Source of the DNA: Pleurotus djamor
Lineage: Eukaryota > Basidiomycota > Agaricomycetes > Agaricales > Pleurotaceae
Assembly (NCBI GenBank): GCA_029747585.1
Contig: JAPEVF010001114.1
Location: 1-13,748 of the forward strand
Length of the DNA: 13,748 nucleotides
Reading direction: 5' to 3'
Under the pieces are notes generated by a model. It searched no databases and was not told the origin of the DNA. It saw only the letters and a list, made by a program, of their open reading frames with translations. The translations under genes were made by a program, and so were the position numbers. This document shows positions 1-8,396 of this stretch, piece after piece; within the stretch, counting starts at the first letter, position 1; the number at the start of each line of letters is the position of its first letter.

Positions 1-627
1 CCCGTGTGGGCTCGCTTCGTTGACGTTAACCATGGATTAGAGCTATACACACGGATCTTGCCTGAATGCGACTCGTTCTCCATCCTGTTCCGCAAGCTCA
101 ATCCAGAGCGCGAAGACTTCGAGTTCGTCATAACCGCAGGTCACAATTTTCCCTTCTTAATATTTGCTCCTCTCTTCGACAAGCCCACGTCTTTGGAGCT
201 GATGGACCCTGTAACTTACGATCTATGGCATTCCATCCTACCGTCTTTTACCAACGTCAAGACGATGACCTTGGCAATGTTCGACCTCAAGATATTGGAG
301 ATCATCACACCTTCCATCGGTTCCGAAAGTGCTACGGAGCTTCCTAAGCTGGAAACACTGATTCTCTCAGGGTATACGTTTGGCAACAGCGCGAACGATC
401 TTCTATCATTCATGACCGATCCGACACCTTTATCTGTCCTTCTGGGATCACGAAGGATTGACACCGTCAAAGTCGTCGACAGCCTCGTCACTCTCGACCT
501 TGTAGACCAGTTTCGGAACAGGAATATTGAAATTGAGTGGGGAAATACCACAATCTTGGATACCAGGCCGGTCCGCGACGCTTTCAAAGCCTTCTATACC
601 GAACTACTATGCAAACTTGAAGGTTAG
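1..627 (+). CDS. C-terminal exon of an F-box/LRR-like hypothetical protein (5' partial)
   Basis: The frame is open from the left edge to a TAG at 625-627, about 207 residues, with no convincing in-frame start, so this is the last exon of a gene that begins outside the window. The product is rich in Leu, Ile, Thr and Pro. It has spaced segments such as LPKLETLILSGYTF, NVKTMTLAMFDLKIL and VDSLVTLDLV, which read like irregular leucine-rich repeats. This style is common in the C-terminal half of the numerous Agaricomycete F-box-like proteins, which are substrate adaptors of SCF ubiquitin ligases. The F-box itself would be N-terminal and is not visible, so the family call is an inference from composition and repeat style. 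The end may not be final: GAAG|GTTAGG just before the stop could act as a donor leading to the coding-like stretch around 740. Confidence 0.5.
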   Translation, partial: PVWARFVDVNHGLELYTRILPECDSFSILFRKLNPEREDFEFVITAGHNFPFLIFAPLFDKPTSLELMDPVTYDLWHSILPSFTNVKTMTLAMFDLKILEIITPSIGSESATELPKLETLILSGYTFGNSANDLLSFMTDPTPLSVLLGSRRIDTVKVVDSLVTLDLVDQFRNRNIEIEWGNTTILDTRPVRDAFKAFYTELLCKLEG

Positions 628-711
628 GGCAAGTACACACCCTCTACATATCTAGAGTTCTGATACTGTACTATATACCGCACACTCTATCTGTCAGCCG
701 GCGCTTTGAAA

Positions 712-956
712 AAGGGCCCACATGATCTTGAGGCGATCTTAGAATGCCTCCAAGGAAGTTTATCGCGGCGCATTCCTCTCTCCATGCGACCACATCCTCG
801 TGTCCCCATGTCTTTTATCACAAGTTCACACAGAGGAGAAGTTCGTTGACCAGCTGTTCGATCAGCGTGTTATTCAACGGCGGTTGATGAGGCGGAAGGA
901 AGTAGGTCTGGAGGAGGAGGTGGAAGGGCAAGAATCAAGCTGCAAGATATCGTGAT
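712..956 (+). pseudogene. Coding-like remnant split over two frames
   Basis: Two overlapping frames without a start codon both look protein-like here. One reads HDLEAILECLQGSLSRR at about 719-772. The other is open from about 742 and reads KEVYRGAFLSP, then TEEKFVDQLFDQRVIQRRLM, ending in a TGA at about 954-956. They would join into a sensible helical sequence only if the frame changes near 750-770. The stretch could be a decayed gene fragment, or a 3' exon of the gene ending at 627 with an unrecognised splice. I do not recognise the protein. Confidence 0.2.
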
Positions 957-1411
957 GGCTCACCGTTCTTCAAACGTCAAGCCTAGGAGTACTGATGGAT
1001 GTTCGGGGGGCGAAGTAGCTAGTCGACATGATTATTCACTAGAGAGTTTACTCTTGAAATTCAGCGTCAGAGCGTGAACCACGCAGCGGAAGGAAATGGA
1101 AGCGACCAGTAGTCCGGCGAATGAGACGGTCAGTTACAGGTTGGATCTCAACGTCATGGCGTAGGTTGTGCGTAGGATCTAAACGGTTAGACCTTAGACC
1201 TTAGGTCTCAAGCTGAACTTCGCAGTCGCGATTCTCATTTCCTGACCTTCGTTAAATTTTGTACAGAAGCAACACTTTCCCCGGTGGCGAACGAAACGCA
1301 AGTCCCTACTACCGAACCACATTGTAAATCGAGATCGTTCACTACATTCCTCCGTGAGCCCGCGCTTGAGTATCGATCAAGCTTCGCTGTTAATCTTCAC
1401 CTACAAACGCA
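957..1411. other. Intergenic, no gene seen
   Basis: No open frame of useful length and no clear promoter. The only local structure is a short tandem 8-mer (agacctta twice) with an adjoining weak inverted repeat near 1189-1208. The right end is the 3' side of the minus-strand membrane protein gene. Confidence 0.5.
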
Positions 1412-3114
1412 TTAGTGTTTCATACATAAGACCGCGAAAAGAGGAGTAAGCACCACTTTCCCATCCGCGCGTGTGTCCGTGTGGAGTGTCTGTTGTAATA
1501 TCTTGACAGATGGGAATCGCAGAGCACTCGGGCTTGTACTAATAGGGCTTGAATCGTTGGAATTTTGCCAGATAATTCGAGCATTGAGAGTTGCCAAGAG
1601 GGAATTCGTGTAGAGCTTTGATAGAATAATATCTGGAATGACGTATCTAATGGGGACGGCAGAAGATGACGATTTTTTACGGAGTCAAGAAGGAGGCGAC
1701 TCACGCTGTGGGATGCTCCGTTGAGACTGCTGTCGGTGTCGACCGGTAGTAGAGTCCGGCGTCGATAATGGTGACGATGGCCGTGAAAGCGCCGGTTCCT
1801 ATGAGGACTACACGTCAAATAAACCATGGTGAACGCGGTGAACCCCGGCAACGCATCAATGAGGCATAATTACTTACGCTGGGTCATTCGTGTGACCATA
1901 GTGTCGGTGACGCGGAAGCCGGTTTTCTTCCTTGACTGTGATGGCATTTTTGGAGCAGTCAGCTCATGAATGTGGAACAAATCGATGATCACTGTACCAA
2001 GGTTACGATGAAAGAGATCGCAATTACGGTATCTGCCATAGCAGAACAAGCGAGCCATATGAAGGGGATGTGCAGTGCGATTCGAAAAGATGCGTCAAAG
2101 TCCGGGAGGAGTCGATTCCCTAGTGTGAATGTGGCAGTGCCGAAGGCTATGGAAAATGGTGGTTAGAGGTATGTGACTTCTCGGGGACTCAAATCACTTC
2201 GCACAAAATGAAGTGATGGATAGTAACACGATGACCGCAGGAAGGATGTTGCTTTTTGATCTCTGCTTGACCCGCCATGCCATCGAGCACTGAACAGGTG
2301 TGGATATGAGGACCTGAGGGTGGTGCAACGCAAAATCAATGAGATACACTAGGCGTCATGGATGGGGATTGACCGTGAGTAAGGAGTCTTATATAGTTCG
2401 GTTGTCAGACTCTTAAAGAAGCAATTTTCTGAAAAACCTCACTGATTTGAAGGACTAGAGGATAGAATATAAGTATGAGGTAGACGAGTGGAAAGGTGTG
2501 ACCGGCGATGTACTCACCTTGATCTAAGATCATTCTGTTTTGCGGAACCCTTTTCAATTCATCCCAGTTTGTGTATACTGTGGGCGGAAACTGCGAGCCA
2601 ATGTAATCTGTTTCCTCAGAGACGAGTCGGTACATAAGCCACATGTTCAGGATGATCATTCCCGTTTCAATCACAAATAGGTAGGCGACCTAAGCGATCG
2701 CAAATATCAACCAAGATATTAGAATGAATTCAAAGACGCGAACTCACTAGGATTCGAATCCATACGCGGTTAGTTCCAGTGACTTTCGAATTGTGGAAGT
2801 ATGAGAAAACCTTCTCAGGCCGCGTTGATGAAACCGGTAGGTCAAGTCCAGAGTTGGTGGGGAACTTACCTGAATCATAATTGCCTAGACGTTGGAGGTT
2901 GACCGGTAAGAATACTTATAAACGAGCTATTCCACTAACCCCATAGAGTATGATGCCCAAGAACAGCCCAATAAGAACCCGGGGCGGGCTGGGGGTTGGT
3001 GAAGGTTGATATGTAGGGGTGACCTTCCCAGGAGTGGTCGACATACCTTATGTTAAACCAGTCTGCGACAAAACCAGCCCATTCGTCTGTAGAATCTTCT
3101 GAGGGAGCACTCAT
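1412..3114 (-). CDS. DUF6534-type seven-helix membrane protein, 11-12 exons
   Basis: Hand splicing gives about 348 residues. Exons, 5' to 3' on the minus strand: 3114-3047, 2988-2940, 2884-2870, 2810-2748, 2689-2518, perhaps 2454-2443, 2387-2374, 2313-2205, 2146-1998, 1935-1878, 1807-1705, 1646-1412. Phases agree at every junction and most introns are 55-70 bases. Seven hydrophobic segments follow, including RVLIGLFLGIILYG, RILVAYLFVIETGMIIL, VLISTPVQCSMAWRV, ACSAMADTVIAISFIVTL and LLIGTGAFTAIVTIIDAGLYY. Family hallmarks are the basic loop KKTGFRVTDTMV, and KLYTNSLLATLNAR after helix 7. The domain is known from many mushroom proteins of unknown function with a receptor-like seven-helix layout; no ligand is established. 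ATG 3114 is the first in-frame ATG and lies 65 bp from a TATA-like box. The part between 2578 and 2313 is the least certain: the 12- and 14-base exons keep frame, but the donor GTCAAT is weak. Confidence 0.85.
2870..2884 (-). other. 15-base microexon of the DUF6534 gene
   Basis: The exon encodes Ala-Ile-Met-Ile-Gln. It is bounded by a CTAG acceptor and a strong GTAAGT donor, with 55- and 59-base introns on either side. It joins ILYG to VFSYF in phase 0 and restores the usual motif at the end of helix 1. Confidence 0.65.
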
Positions 3115-4760
3115 TTCGCAAGGTTTGGATACAAAGAGATGCAGAGCACAAGAGGAAGCCCCCGTCTTCTCAACCAACTCTTATACTTATCCTGTGTGAC
3201 TTCAAGGCCAACGATACTATGAATAGATGCGTTGAGAACATATCAGAAGATATTGATGAAGAAGACGATGTTAGAAGGACCCACATTGTGACATCTCACA
3301 AGAAGCCTTCATGAACGTCCGTTTGAGCAAGAGACTGGGTCACAGGCGATGTCTTGGCACTCGAGGGGATGATGGATTCTTGCCGTCTTCGACTGATCTC
3401 GAAATAGACAGTCCGCACAGTGCGAAGGGCATCATGATGTGAGATAGGAGAAACTTCCGAAGTGATGCGCGATAGGTAGAAACTGGTGGTGGCGGTTAGC
3501 GCGATTATGAGACGAGAACTCATAGGCAGGCGTCGTCGTGTACACGACACGATATCATAGATAGAGCTTCAGCGATGGAAGACGAGCTCGTCGTGTCAGC
3601 GCCCAGCTTTATCTTGTTTGTTGATCAAATGATGCTGGGATAGAGCCATGAGATGACGTGAGAGATGATAGAGGCGTGACCCACGATCGTTTGAGCAGAG
3701 AGGAACCGCAGACGTGCAGGAAGAGTTTCGCCCGAAATCCTCGAAAGAGATGAAGATGGCTCGACGGGATCTTCTGGTCGCCCAATATTTAGCTTCCAAC
3801 TGCACCCGGATTGTCAGGTAAAGAGGTACAGAGGCCTAGTAGCATGGAGGAATTTTCTAACCGTTCATCGACCTGATCTGAGGCGTTTTCGCTGCAAGTC
3901 AACGAAGCTTGAACGAAGCGGGCTGTGGCCAAGTTTTCATCGCGGGTTGGGTCGCAAGAGGGTGCATTACGCGTTCCCAAGCATTAAGATACGGTAGCAG
4001 ATGGGTATATATGTGGGTTAAGAGACTGACTCGTAGATTATGGCCAGACCATGGTGGTCAAGTGGTCAACAAGTTGTTGCCATTGTTCCGGTGGCGGTGT
4101 TACGATTGTTTCGGCGCTTAGCTTAGACGCTCTTTCATCTTTTTCCCCATCCTCACCACGACTGTTCCCCCATTCCTAGCTCGATGTCTTCGGCACCTAC
4201 TTAGAAATAACTGTATACCAGGGGCGGAGACTTAGCGCGGTCAGTCCGTCCTCAACTAAACGNAAAAATGCTTAATTTGAAATACACGTCCAGTTTGCGG
4301 TTCCCTCCTTCCGTCCAAGACGATCCGTCGATTCTACGGGGACGATTTGTCTTCATGCTATGGATATGATAGTGTTGGGGAAACACGTCTCCAATAGCTG
4401 GTTTGCCCTTGGAGAAACACCCATCACCTCGCAGATACGCCCACTGCTCGGACGTCCCTCGACCTTCTCAGCGCGAGGCCGGATTAACGCGACGGATTAT
4501 TTACTGGAGCACACAATACGGTCCATGCGTCATCCATTATGTGACCAAGGCAACCCAGCCAGACCTTAGTACCAAATACTAAATCGCACCGTGACATTAG
4601 TGTCCTTTCTAGTACGCTCGAGCGTCTACGGAGCCATCCTCCTCTTGAATTCTTCCTGTCACTCCAAAGCTCTAACTATGTCTATGCTAGCCTATGACGC
4701 TCATGGCCTCTTGGAACTCGAACTGCGGTGTCACGTAGCCTACTAACCCAGGTGTGGTAT
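3115..4760. other. Long interval with no supported gene; contains one undetermined base
   Basis: Several 60-85 codon frames occur here, but none has codon structure, splice signals or similarity that convinces me. Two are worth naming. On the minus strand, an ATG at 3523 opens 75 codons to 3296 and begins MSSRLIIALTATTSFYL, a short hydrophobic start that could be a weak signal sequence. On the plus strand, an ATG at 4360 opens 69 codons to 4569. A TATATA run sits near 4005-4011. Base 4263 is N, so sequence quality is locally doubtful. The left end must hold the promoter of the minus-strand membrane protein gene, and the right end that of the secreted peptide gene. Confidence 0.4.
3179..3185 (-). 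promoter_or_regulatory. TATA-like box of the DUF6534 gene
   Basis: The minus strand reads TATAAGA, 65 bp upstream of the chosen ATG at 3114. The spacing suits a fungal core promoter and supports that start, since no in-frame ATG lies between the two. Confidence 0.35.
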
Positions 4761-4800
4761 AGTGTCTCTAACCCATGGACCATGGCGCTGCACGACCGAC

Positions 4801-4807
4801 TATAAAT
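4801..4807 (+). promoter_or_regulatory. TATA box of the secreted His-rich peptide gene
   Basis: TATAAAT at 4801-4807 is followed by a pyrimidine-rich leader. It lies 192 bp before the ATG at 4993, or about 103 bp once the proposed leader intron is removed. Confidence 0.5.
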
Positions 4808-4873
4808 CGAGTTCGCTGTTTGTTGAGGGTGTTCCCTTCATCAGTGATCCCTCAATCTTCAGTAGCCTTCCAG

Positions 4874-4962
4874 GTGAGTTTTTCCCGTTGTCCCCGTGCG
4901 GCATTTATCATCCTCATCAATCCCTCTTCCACGCTGCTTCCGTCATCCCTTGTGTTACACAG
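4874..4962 (+). other. Candidate 5' UTR intron
   Basis: A strong donor (CAG|GTGAGT) at 4874 and a pyrimidine-rich acceptor ending TTACACAG at 4962 define an 89-base intron, 30 bases before the ATG at 4993. No ATG starts a longer in-frame product upstream, so this would be a leader intron. Confidence 0.5.
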
Positions 4963-4992
4963 TCTACCGAAGCCCCAAACATCCACACCATC

Positions 4993-5181
4993 ATGCGCGC
5001 CGCCATCATCTTCGCCGCCATTTTTGCCGCCGTGTTTACCATGGCTGCGCCTACTGAAGACGCCTTCGACGCCATGGAGAACGTAGAAGCCGTCGAAAAC
5101 GTAGAGAATGTTGATGGTGTGGACTGGCACCACCGTCACCGTCACCACCACCACCATGGACACCATCACGGACACCATTAA
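4993..5181 (+). CDS. Small secreted histidine-rich peptide
   Basis: ATG at 4993 in an ACCATC context to TAA at 5181 gives 62 residues. Residues 1-18 form a signal peptide: basic start MR, an Ala/Ile/Phe core, and a likely cut after Thr-Met-Ala before Ala-Pro. The predicted mature part has an acidic stretch (TEDAFDAM). Residues 30-44 are five consecutive triplets of the form x-Val-(Glu/Asp), x being Asn, Ala or Gly. After Trp45 comes a tail of 17 residues, 13 of them His with two Arg and two Gly. Such tails bind Zn, Cu or Ni ions in other proteins, so metal binding outside the cell or in the wall is a reasonable inference. No cysteines are present, which sets it apart from typical Cys-rich fungal effectors. 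A TATA box and spliced leader support expression. I do not recognise a named family. Confidence 0.7.
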   Translation: MRAAIIFAAIFAAVFTMAAPTEDAFDAMENVEAVENVENVDGVDWHHRHRHHHHHGHHHGHH

Positions 5182-5429
5182 GCGATTGGCTGACGCATGG
5201 TGGCTCGCGGGCTGTGGTCGCTAACAACCAAGTCAGAACACGGACCCCAATTCCGTTTCATTTACTATATTTATAAGACGAGTTGTCTACGAATCGCACT
5301 CGGCATCTTTGATATGTATAATTCTCGCAAAATCTACTCGCTTCGCTCTTGCCAAAACGATCAGAAGCGCGTTAGAAACACGACGGTGCAGGATGGCTGA
5401 TGTGAGAAAAGAAAAATCGCTCTTAAAGC
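5182..5429. other. 3' flank of the peptide gene and tRNA downstream region
   Basis: AT-rich sequence without a supported gene. Its right end holds the T runs that would stop RNA polymerase III on the minus strand. Confidence 0.4.
5412..5416 (-). terminator. RNA polymerase III terminator of tRNA-Thr
   Basis: Five T residues on the minus strand, 13 bases past the tRNA 3' end, followed by a second run of four (5407-5410). This is the usual eukaryotic pol III stop. Confidence 0.6.
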
Positions 5430-5515
5430 TTCCTCGTAGCCGATTTGAACGACTGACCTCCTCATCAGCTGATTTTTATACTAGTGAGGCGCTCTACCAA
5501 CTGAGCCAACGAGGA
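5430..5515 (-). tRNA. tRNA-Thr (anticodon AGT) with 13-base intron
   Basis: The minus strand folds into a complete cloverleaf of 73 bases after removal of a 13-base intron. The acceptor stem TCCTCGT pairs perfectly with ACGAGGA and is followed by A as discriminator. The D stem is GCTC/GAGC with loop AGTTGGTA. The anticodon stem is CCTCA/TGAGG, and the T arm has the loop TTCAAAT with one T-G pair. The anticodon loop begins C-T-AGT-A, as in fungal tRNA-Thr(AGU). The intron (5478-5466) lies between positions 37 and 38, the standard site for eukaryotic nuclear tRNA introns. Internal A and B boxes are present (TGGCTCAGTTGG and GTTCAAATC). No CCA is encoded, as expected. Confidence 0.93.
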
Positions 5516-5613
5516 CTACATTCACGCCTCCGCCTCTAACGAGTACGTTCGCAAGCCATCCGTTGGGGTGCTCACATCCTTGTAACCTCCTGACGCCCCT
5601 CCTTTCGGTAGCC

Positions 5614-6298
5614 ATGGTTTCCATCGACTCACCGCCTATCTTTACTGCTTTCCACAAGTACATAGTACATAACACGAGAGTCGACCTTCACTTCAATATC
5701 CTTTCGCATACTCGAGACCCCGACCTCAAAAACTTGCCCCATCTGTTGCATGGTACGTTCAGCTTAGAGGTAACCCCCTTCTCGATCTACTTAGTAACGT
5801 CATTTATAAGATTCGATTTCGGTGGTTGGACTCGCTGCGCTCCGCGTGTTCGAGCAGATTGAAGAAGAAGTGGAACAACTAGAAGAAACTGACGGAGAAA
5901 TCAGAGCACAATGCATTGAAAGGTGCTGAGAACGAAGGCACAGTTGAAACAGAGACGGTCTGTTCAAGTGCGTCTGTCATTTTGCCATCGCTCAGACATC
6001 TGCCTGCTCATTGCTTCACCGTACAGCGTTGTTCGAGGTTGAATATCATGGAATTTATATGCCACATGAAAGAGGACCATCTGAGGGAAACGACGAGGTG
6101 GCTGGAACGACTCGTCCTCTTCATTCAAGGAGCCAAGGGAAGTCAAAGGGTGAAAAAGGGACAGACCTTGAAGAAAAGGTGAAGATGCTGGAATCAAGGA
6201 TCGATGTACTTGAGCGGCTCGTTTTCAAGGGAGAGCCCTCGTACACGTACACATCGAAGGACCACGTACGCACCCTCCCTAATCCGACTCCGTTATAA
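5614..6298 (+). CDS. Hypothetical coiled-coil protein, 3' exons uncertain
   Basis: ATG at 5614 has a strong GCCATGG context. Exon 1 (5614-5752, 46 codons plus one base) joins exon 2 (5811-5922) across a 58-base GTACGT...AAG intron with matching phase. Exon 2 reads VGLAALRVFEQIEEEVEQLE, an acidic heptad-like helix. The next junction is unclear. A 73-base intron (5923-5995) is in phase and leads to a frame ending at a TGA at 6180-6182. The other frame, ending TAA at 6298, carries a better coiled coil, LEEKVKMLESRIDVLERLVF at about 6163-6222, but is reached only through a 149-base intron (5923-6071). I do not recognise the family. The short length and terminal coil suggest a self-associating or adaptor protein, which is only an inference. 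Confidence 0.5.
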
Positions 6299-6300
6299 AT
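6294..6300 (+). promoter_or_regulatory. TATA-like box before the 6400 gene
   Basis: TATAAAT followed by CGA repeats the exact decamer found at 4801-4810. It lies 106 bp before the ATG at 6400 and overlaps the stop codon of the preceding frame, so it serves as a promoter only if the two segments are separate genes. Confidence 0.35.
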
Positions 6301-6399
6301 CGACTCCTGACATAGCTATAGCGCCCAACCGATAGCATTACCTACGCTGACAAAGGTACACAAACTCACCCCCAAACAAATCGGAAAACACAACGCCGC

Positions 6400-6735
6400 A
6401 TGAGTCAATATCACCGTGATTTCAGTCTTAACGTTTATCGCAATCCAAACCAACACCCCCGTCGCATCGCTCGAAGATTCCCCACCTGCGATATTCCTCG
6501 AACATATATTGATAACCCGTCATGCGTGTATGGTTTCTCTGAAGCCGAAGTGGATCTTGCGATGCGAGTTTATCGCGTCATCCCTGCTGGTGAACGTGGA
6601 ACTGTGTGTGCGCCTGAGCGGGAATTTCGGAGCGATGAGAGTTTTTGGGCCAAGAACATCGGTATTAAGGAGAAGCGGAGGATACTCTACGATGCGTTCG
6701 TTTTGGCGAAAGAAGGGATTGATGCAGGTGCGTGA
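6400..6735 (+). CDS. Hypothetical protein, 111 residues
   Basis: ATG at 6400 to TGA at 6733-6735. The product is hydrophilic, with an Arg/Pro/His-rich start (NPNQHPRRIARRFP) and a helical, charged end (KNIGIKEKRRILYDAFVLAK). No signal peptide or membrane segment is seen. I do not recognise the family. An acceptor-like TTTCAG at 6420-6425 means this could instead be the last exon of the gene starting at 5614, beginning near NVYRNP; I could not find a donor that makes this clearly better. A GTGCGT donor-like site six bases before the stop might extend it, but no good acceptor follows. Confidence 0.4.
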   Translation: MSQYHRDFSLNVYRNPNQHPRRIARRFPTCDIPRTYIDNPSCVYGFSEAEVDLAMRVYRVIPAGERGTVCAPEREFRSDESFWAKNIGIKEKRRILYDAFVLAKEGIDAGA

Positions 6736-7262
6736 GCATGCGTCTAGGAAGCTAAGGGTGCCGGCAGGACGTGTGCGGAGTAGTCATTTGTATGTACATC
6801 TTGTAGCCGCTGGTTTCCCTACTTACGACTTAGAGGGATCGACGAAGGTTGGAAAAACTTGACAGGAGAGCGTCCCTGGTGGCCCCCTATAGATTCTGAG
6901 ATTGATTAGATTAGATTACCTAATGTGGCCCAGTTTAGTGGCGCGTCGATCTTACTTCTTTGTTCGTCCCATCTGCCACAGGCTACCACCAAGACCCATC
7001 GCTATCCATCCCCAGGCGACCAAACCATTCGGTCAAGTGAAATTGGATAGCTTTGGTGTCTTGTGCTGCCGTTAAATCGCCTTTATCAGCATCCTCGCCA
7101 ATCATCGAGTCATTGTCCCTTTGTCACTTTCGACAGTTTTTGTCCTTTATGTGTCCAACGAACCACAATTCAGGCTTCTCAAATTTCTTACTGTGGCCTT
7201 GGGCTCGCTCGTGGGTTTCATTCTCAAACACACTGGGGAACTTCTCACTCAACACCACCGAG
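6736..7262. other. Intergenic and 5' leader of the 7263 gene
   Basis: No gene supported. There is a small run of overlapping GATTA units near 6901-6917. No clear TATA box is seen. The downstream frame is open through 7053-7262 and has one earlier ATG at 7149, so part of this stretch may be coding. Confidence 0.4.
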
Positions 7263-8396
7263 ATGGGGAAAGATAACGGGGGTTTGGGTGTCGAACGCAT
7301 GGAATCGACGGCCACGGACAACACGCCCTCATCATTACTCCCGCCTTTCACGCTGAGCCATGTTATACCCCACAAGCGTGGCAGCGTCCAAACGAAGGGA
7401 AAGACGAAGAAGATCAAAGTCAAAACGCGACTCCGACTCACGGACTCTGTTGGTAGTCGTCACCTCACCACAAGCCCGAGTCCCAGAAAGCGTCGATCAC
7501 GGTCCCGACCACTTGCCTTCAAGTTTGCTTCCGAGTCGTCGTATGTCTTTGGTACTACCACAGACGTTCATCTGGCGAAGAAGATGCTCGCGTTTCGATT
7601 ACTCAAAGGGCGGGCGTCCTTACGGCGTTTCGGGATTCCTGGCGCCAGTACGTCGGTGACGACTCAGCGAATAGGAAATATGGCCACAGTCACTCCGGCA
7701 TCTTGGAACCCGCACGTCGCGTTGACGGCCTTTGACCTCGCGTGTGCGAGTCGTACCTCCCCTTCGCTTAGTGGCCGCCCCTGGGACAACGACAGTGGCA
7801 TGGACATAGACACGAACGAGGGGTCTTTCCAGCGCGCTGAGAAAGAGCCGCTCAACACAAAGCCACACAATATCTCTCGACTCCTCCAAATTGGGTGGCT
7901 CACTCTCGACGAAGTTCGATCTTCCGCATCACAGGTGGAGTGGGAGAATCTTCGTCTCTTCAGGAAGGACTGTTTGAGGAGGGCACTGGGGATGGGAAGG
8001 AGTGGTAGTGTGAAGAACTTTCGGGTCGCTGATGAGTTTCTCGGGCTTGTTGGTGGGAAGAGCTTGGAGATGAGAGGAGTTCGGTGGGAGGATGGGGAAA
8101 TGCCGTGGAAGTTGGAGTGGTATGGGATGGTGCCGTGGAAGGCGTCTTCACTTGCGAAGTACAGAAACGGTGACGATGAAGAGGGCATGGCGGACCGGAC
8201 AGAGAGATGGCAAACGCAACCGGCGACGAACATCCTTCGACATGTGTTCAACGCGCCATTGGAAAGCCAAGACAAAGCGAGACTGTCGGCCCGGGAGCGC
8301 GACTTCCATGTTTATGGCGTTGTCCAAGACTTCAAACCCTCTATGGCGGCCAGGACAGCTTCACTGGTTGAGGTCTCCCGTGTCAGAGGTGCTTGA
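7263..8396 (+). CDS. Unrecognised basic protein, probably nuclear (377 residues)
   Basis: A single uninterrupted frame runs from ATG 7263 (ACCGAGATGG) to TGA at 8394-8396. An in-frame ATG at 7149 would add 38 residues, but these are less charged and include Trp/Phe-rich stretches unlike the rest, so 7263 is preferred. Residues 38-57 are Lys/Arg-rich (KTKKIKVKTRLRL), and residues 74-82 (PRKRRSRSR) resemble a nuclear localisation signal. A further basic helix-like segment follows (LAKKMLAFRLLKGRASLRR). The C-terminal half is mixed charged, with LLQIGWLTLDEVRSSA and WENLRLFRKDCLRRALGM, then Trp-containing MPWKLEWYGMVPWKA. No signal peptide or membrane segment. I do not recognise the family; it may be lineage-specific. 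It converges with the minus-strand gene ending at 8784. Confidence 0.6.
   Translation: MGKDNGGLGVERMESTATDNTPSSLLPPFTLSHVIPHKRGSVQTKGKTKKIKVKTRLRLTDSVGSRHLTTSPSPRKRRSRSRPLAFKFASESSYVFGTTTDVHLAKKMLAFRLLKGRASLRRFGIPGASTSVTTQRIGNMATVTPASWNPHVALTAFDLACASRTSPSLSGRPWDNDSGMDIDTNEGSFQRAEKEPLNTKPHNISRLLQIGWLTLDEVRSSASQVEWENLRLFRKDCLRRALGMGRSGSVKNFRVADEFLGLVGGKSLEMRGVRWEDGEMPWKLEWYGMVPWKASSLAKYRNGDDEEGMADRTERWQTQPATNILRHVFNAPLESQDKARLSARERDFHVYGVVQDFKPSMAARTASLVEVSRVRGA

Noticed and set aside
3115..3177. N-terminal extension of the DUF6534 protein
   Set aside because: The extension has only a non-ATG start and directly abuts the TATA-like box. ATG 3114 gives the usual short N-terminus before helix 1.
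3535..3548. Perfect 14-bp palindrome centred on GTAC
   Set aside because: About one such palindrome is expected by chance in a sequence this long, and nothing around it points to an operator or recombination site.
4762..4992. Upstream in-frame extension of the His-rich peptide
   Set aside because: It has no ATG, covers the TATA box and the proposed leader intron, and would bury the signal peptide.
5466..5478. Possibility that the tRNA is a pseudogene because of the extra 13 bases
   Set aside because: The insert sits exactly between positions 37 and 38, the normal nuclear tRNA intron site, and all stems are intact without it.
7664..8275. Minus-strand open frame of about 200 codons opposite the 7263 gene
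   Set aside because: It lies wholly inside the plus-strand frame, is rich in Ser/Pro/Arg as expected for a shadow, and has no splice signals or promoter of its own.
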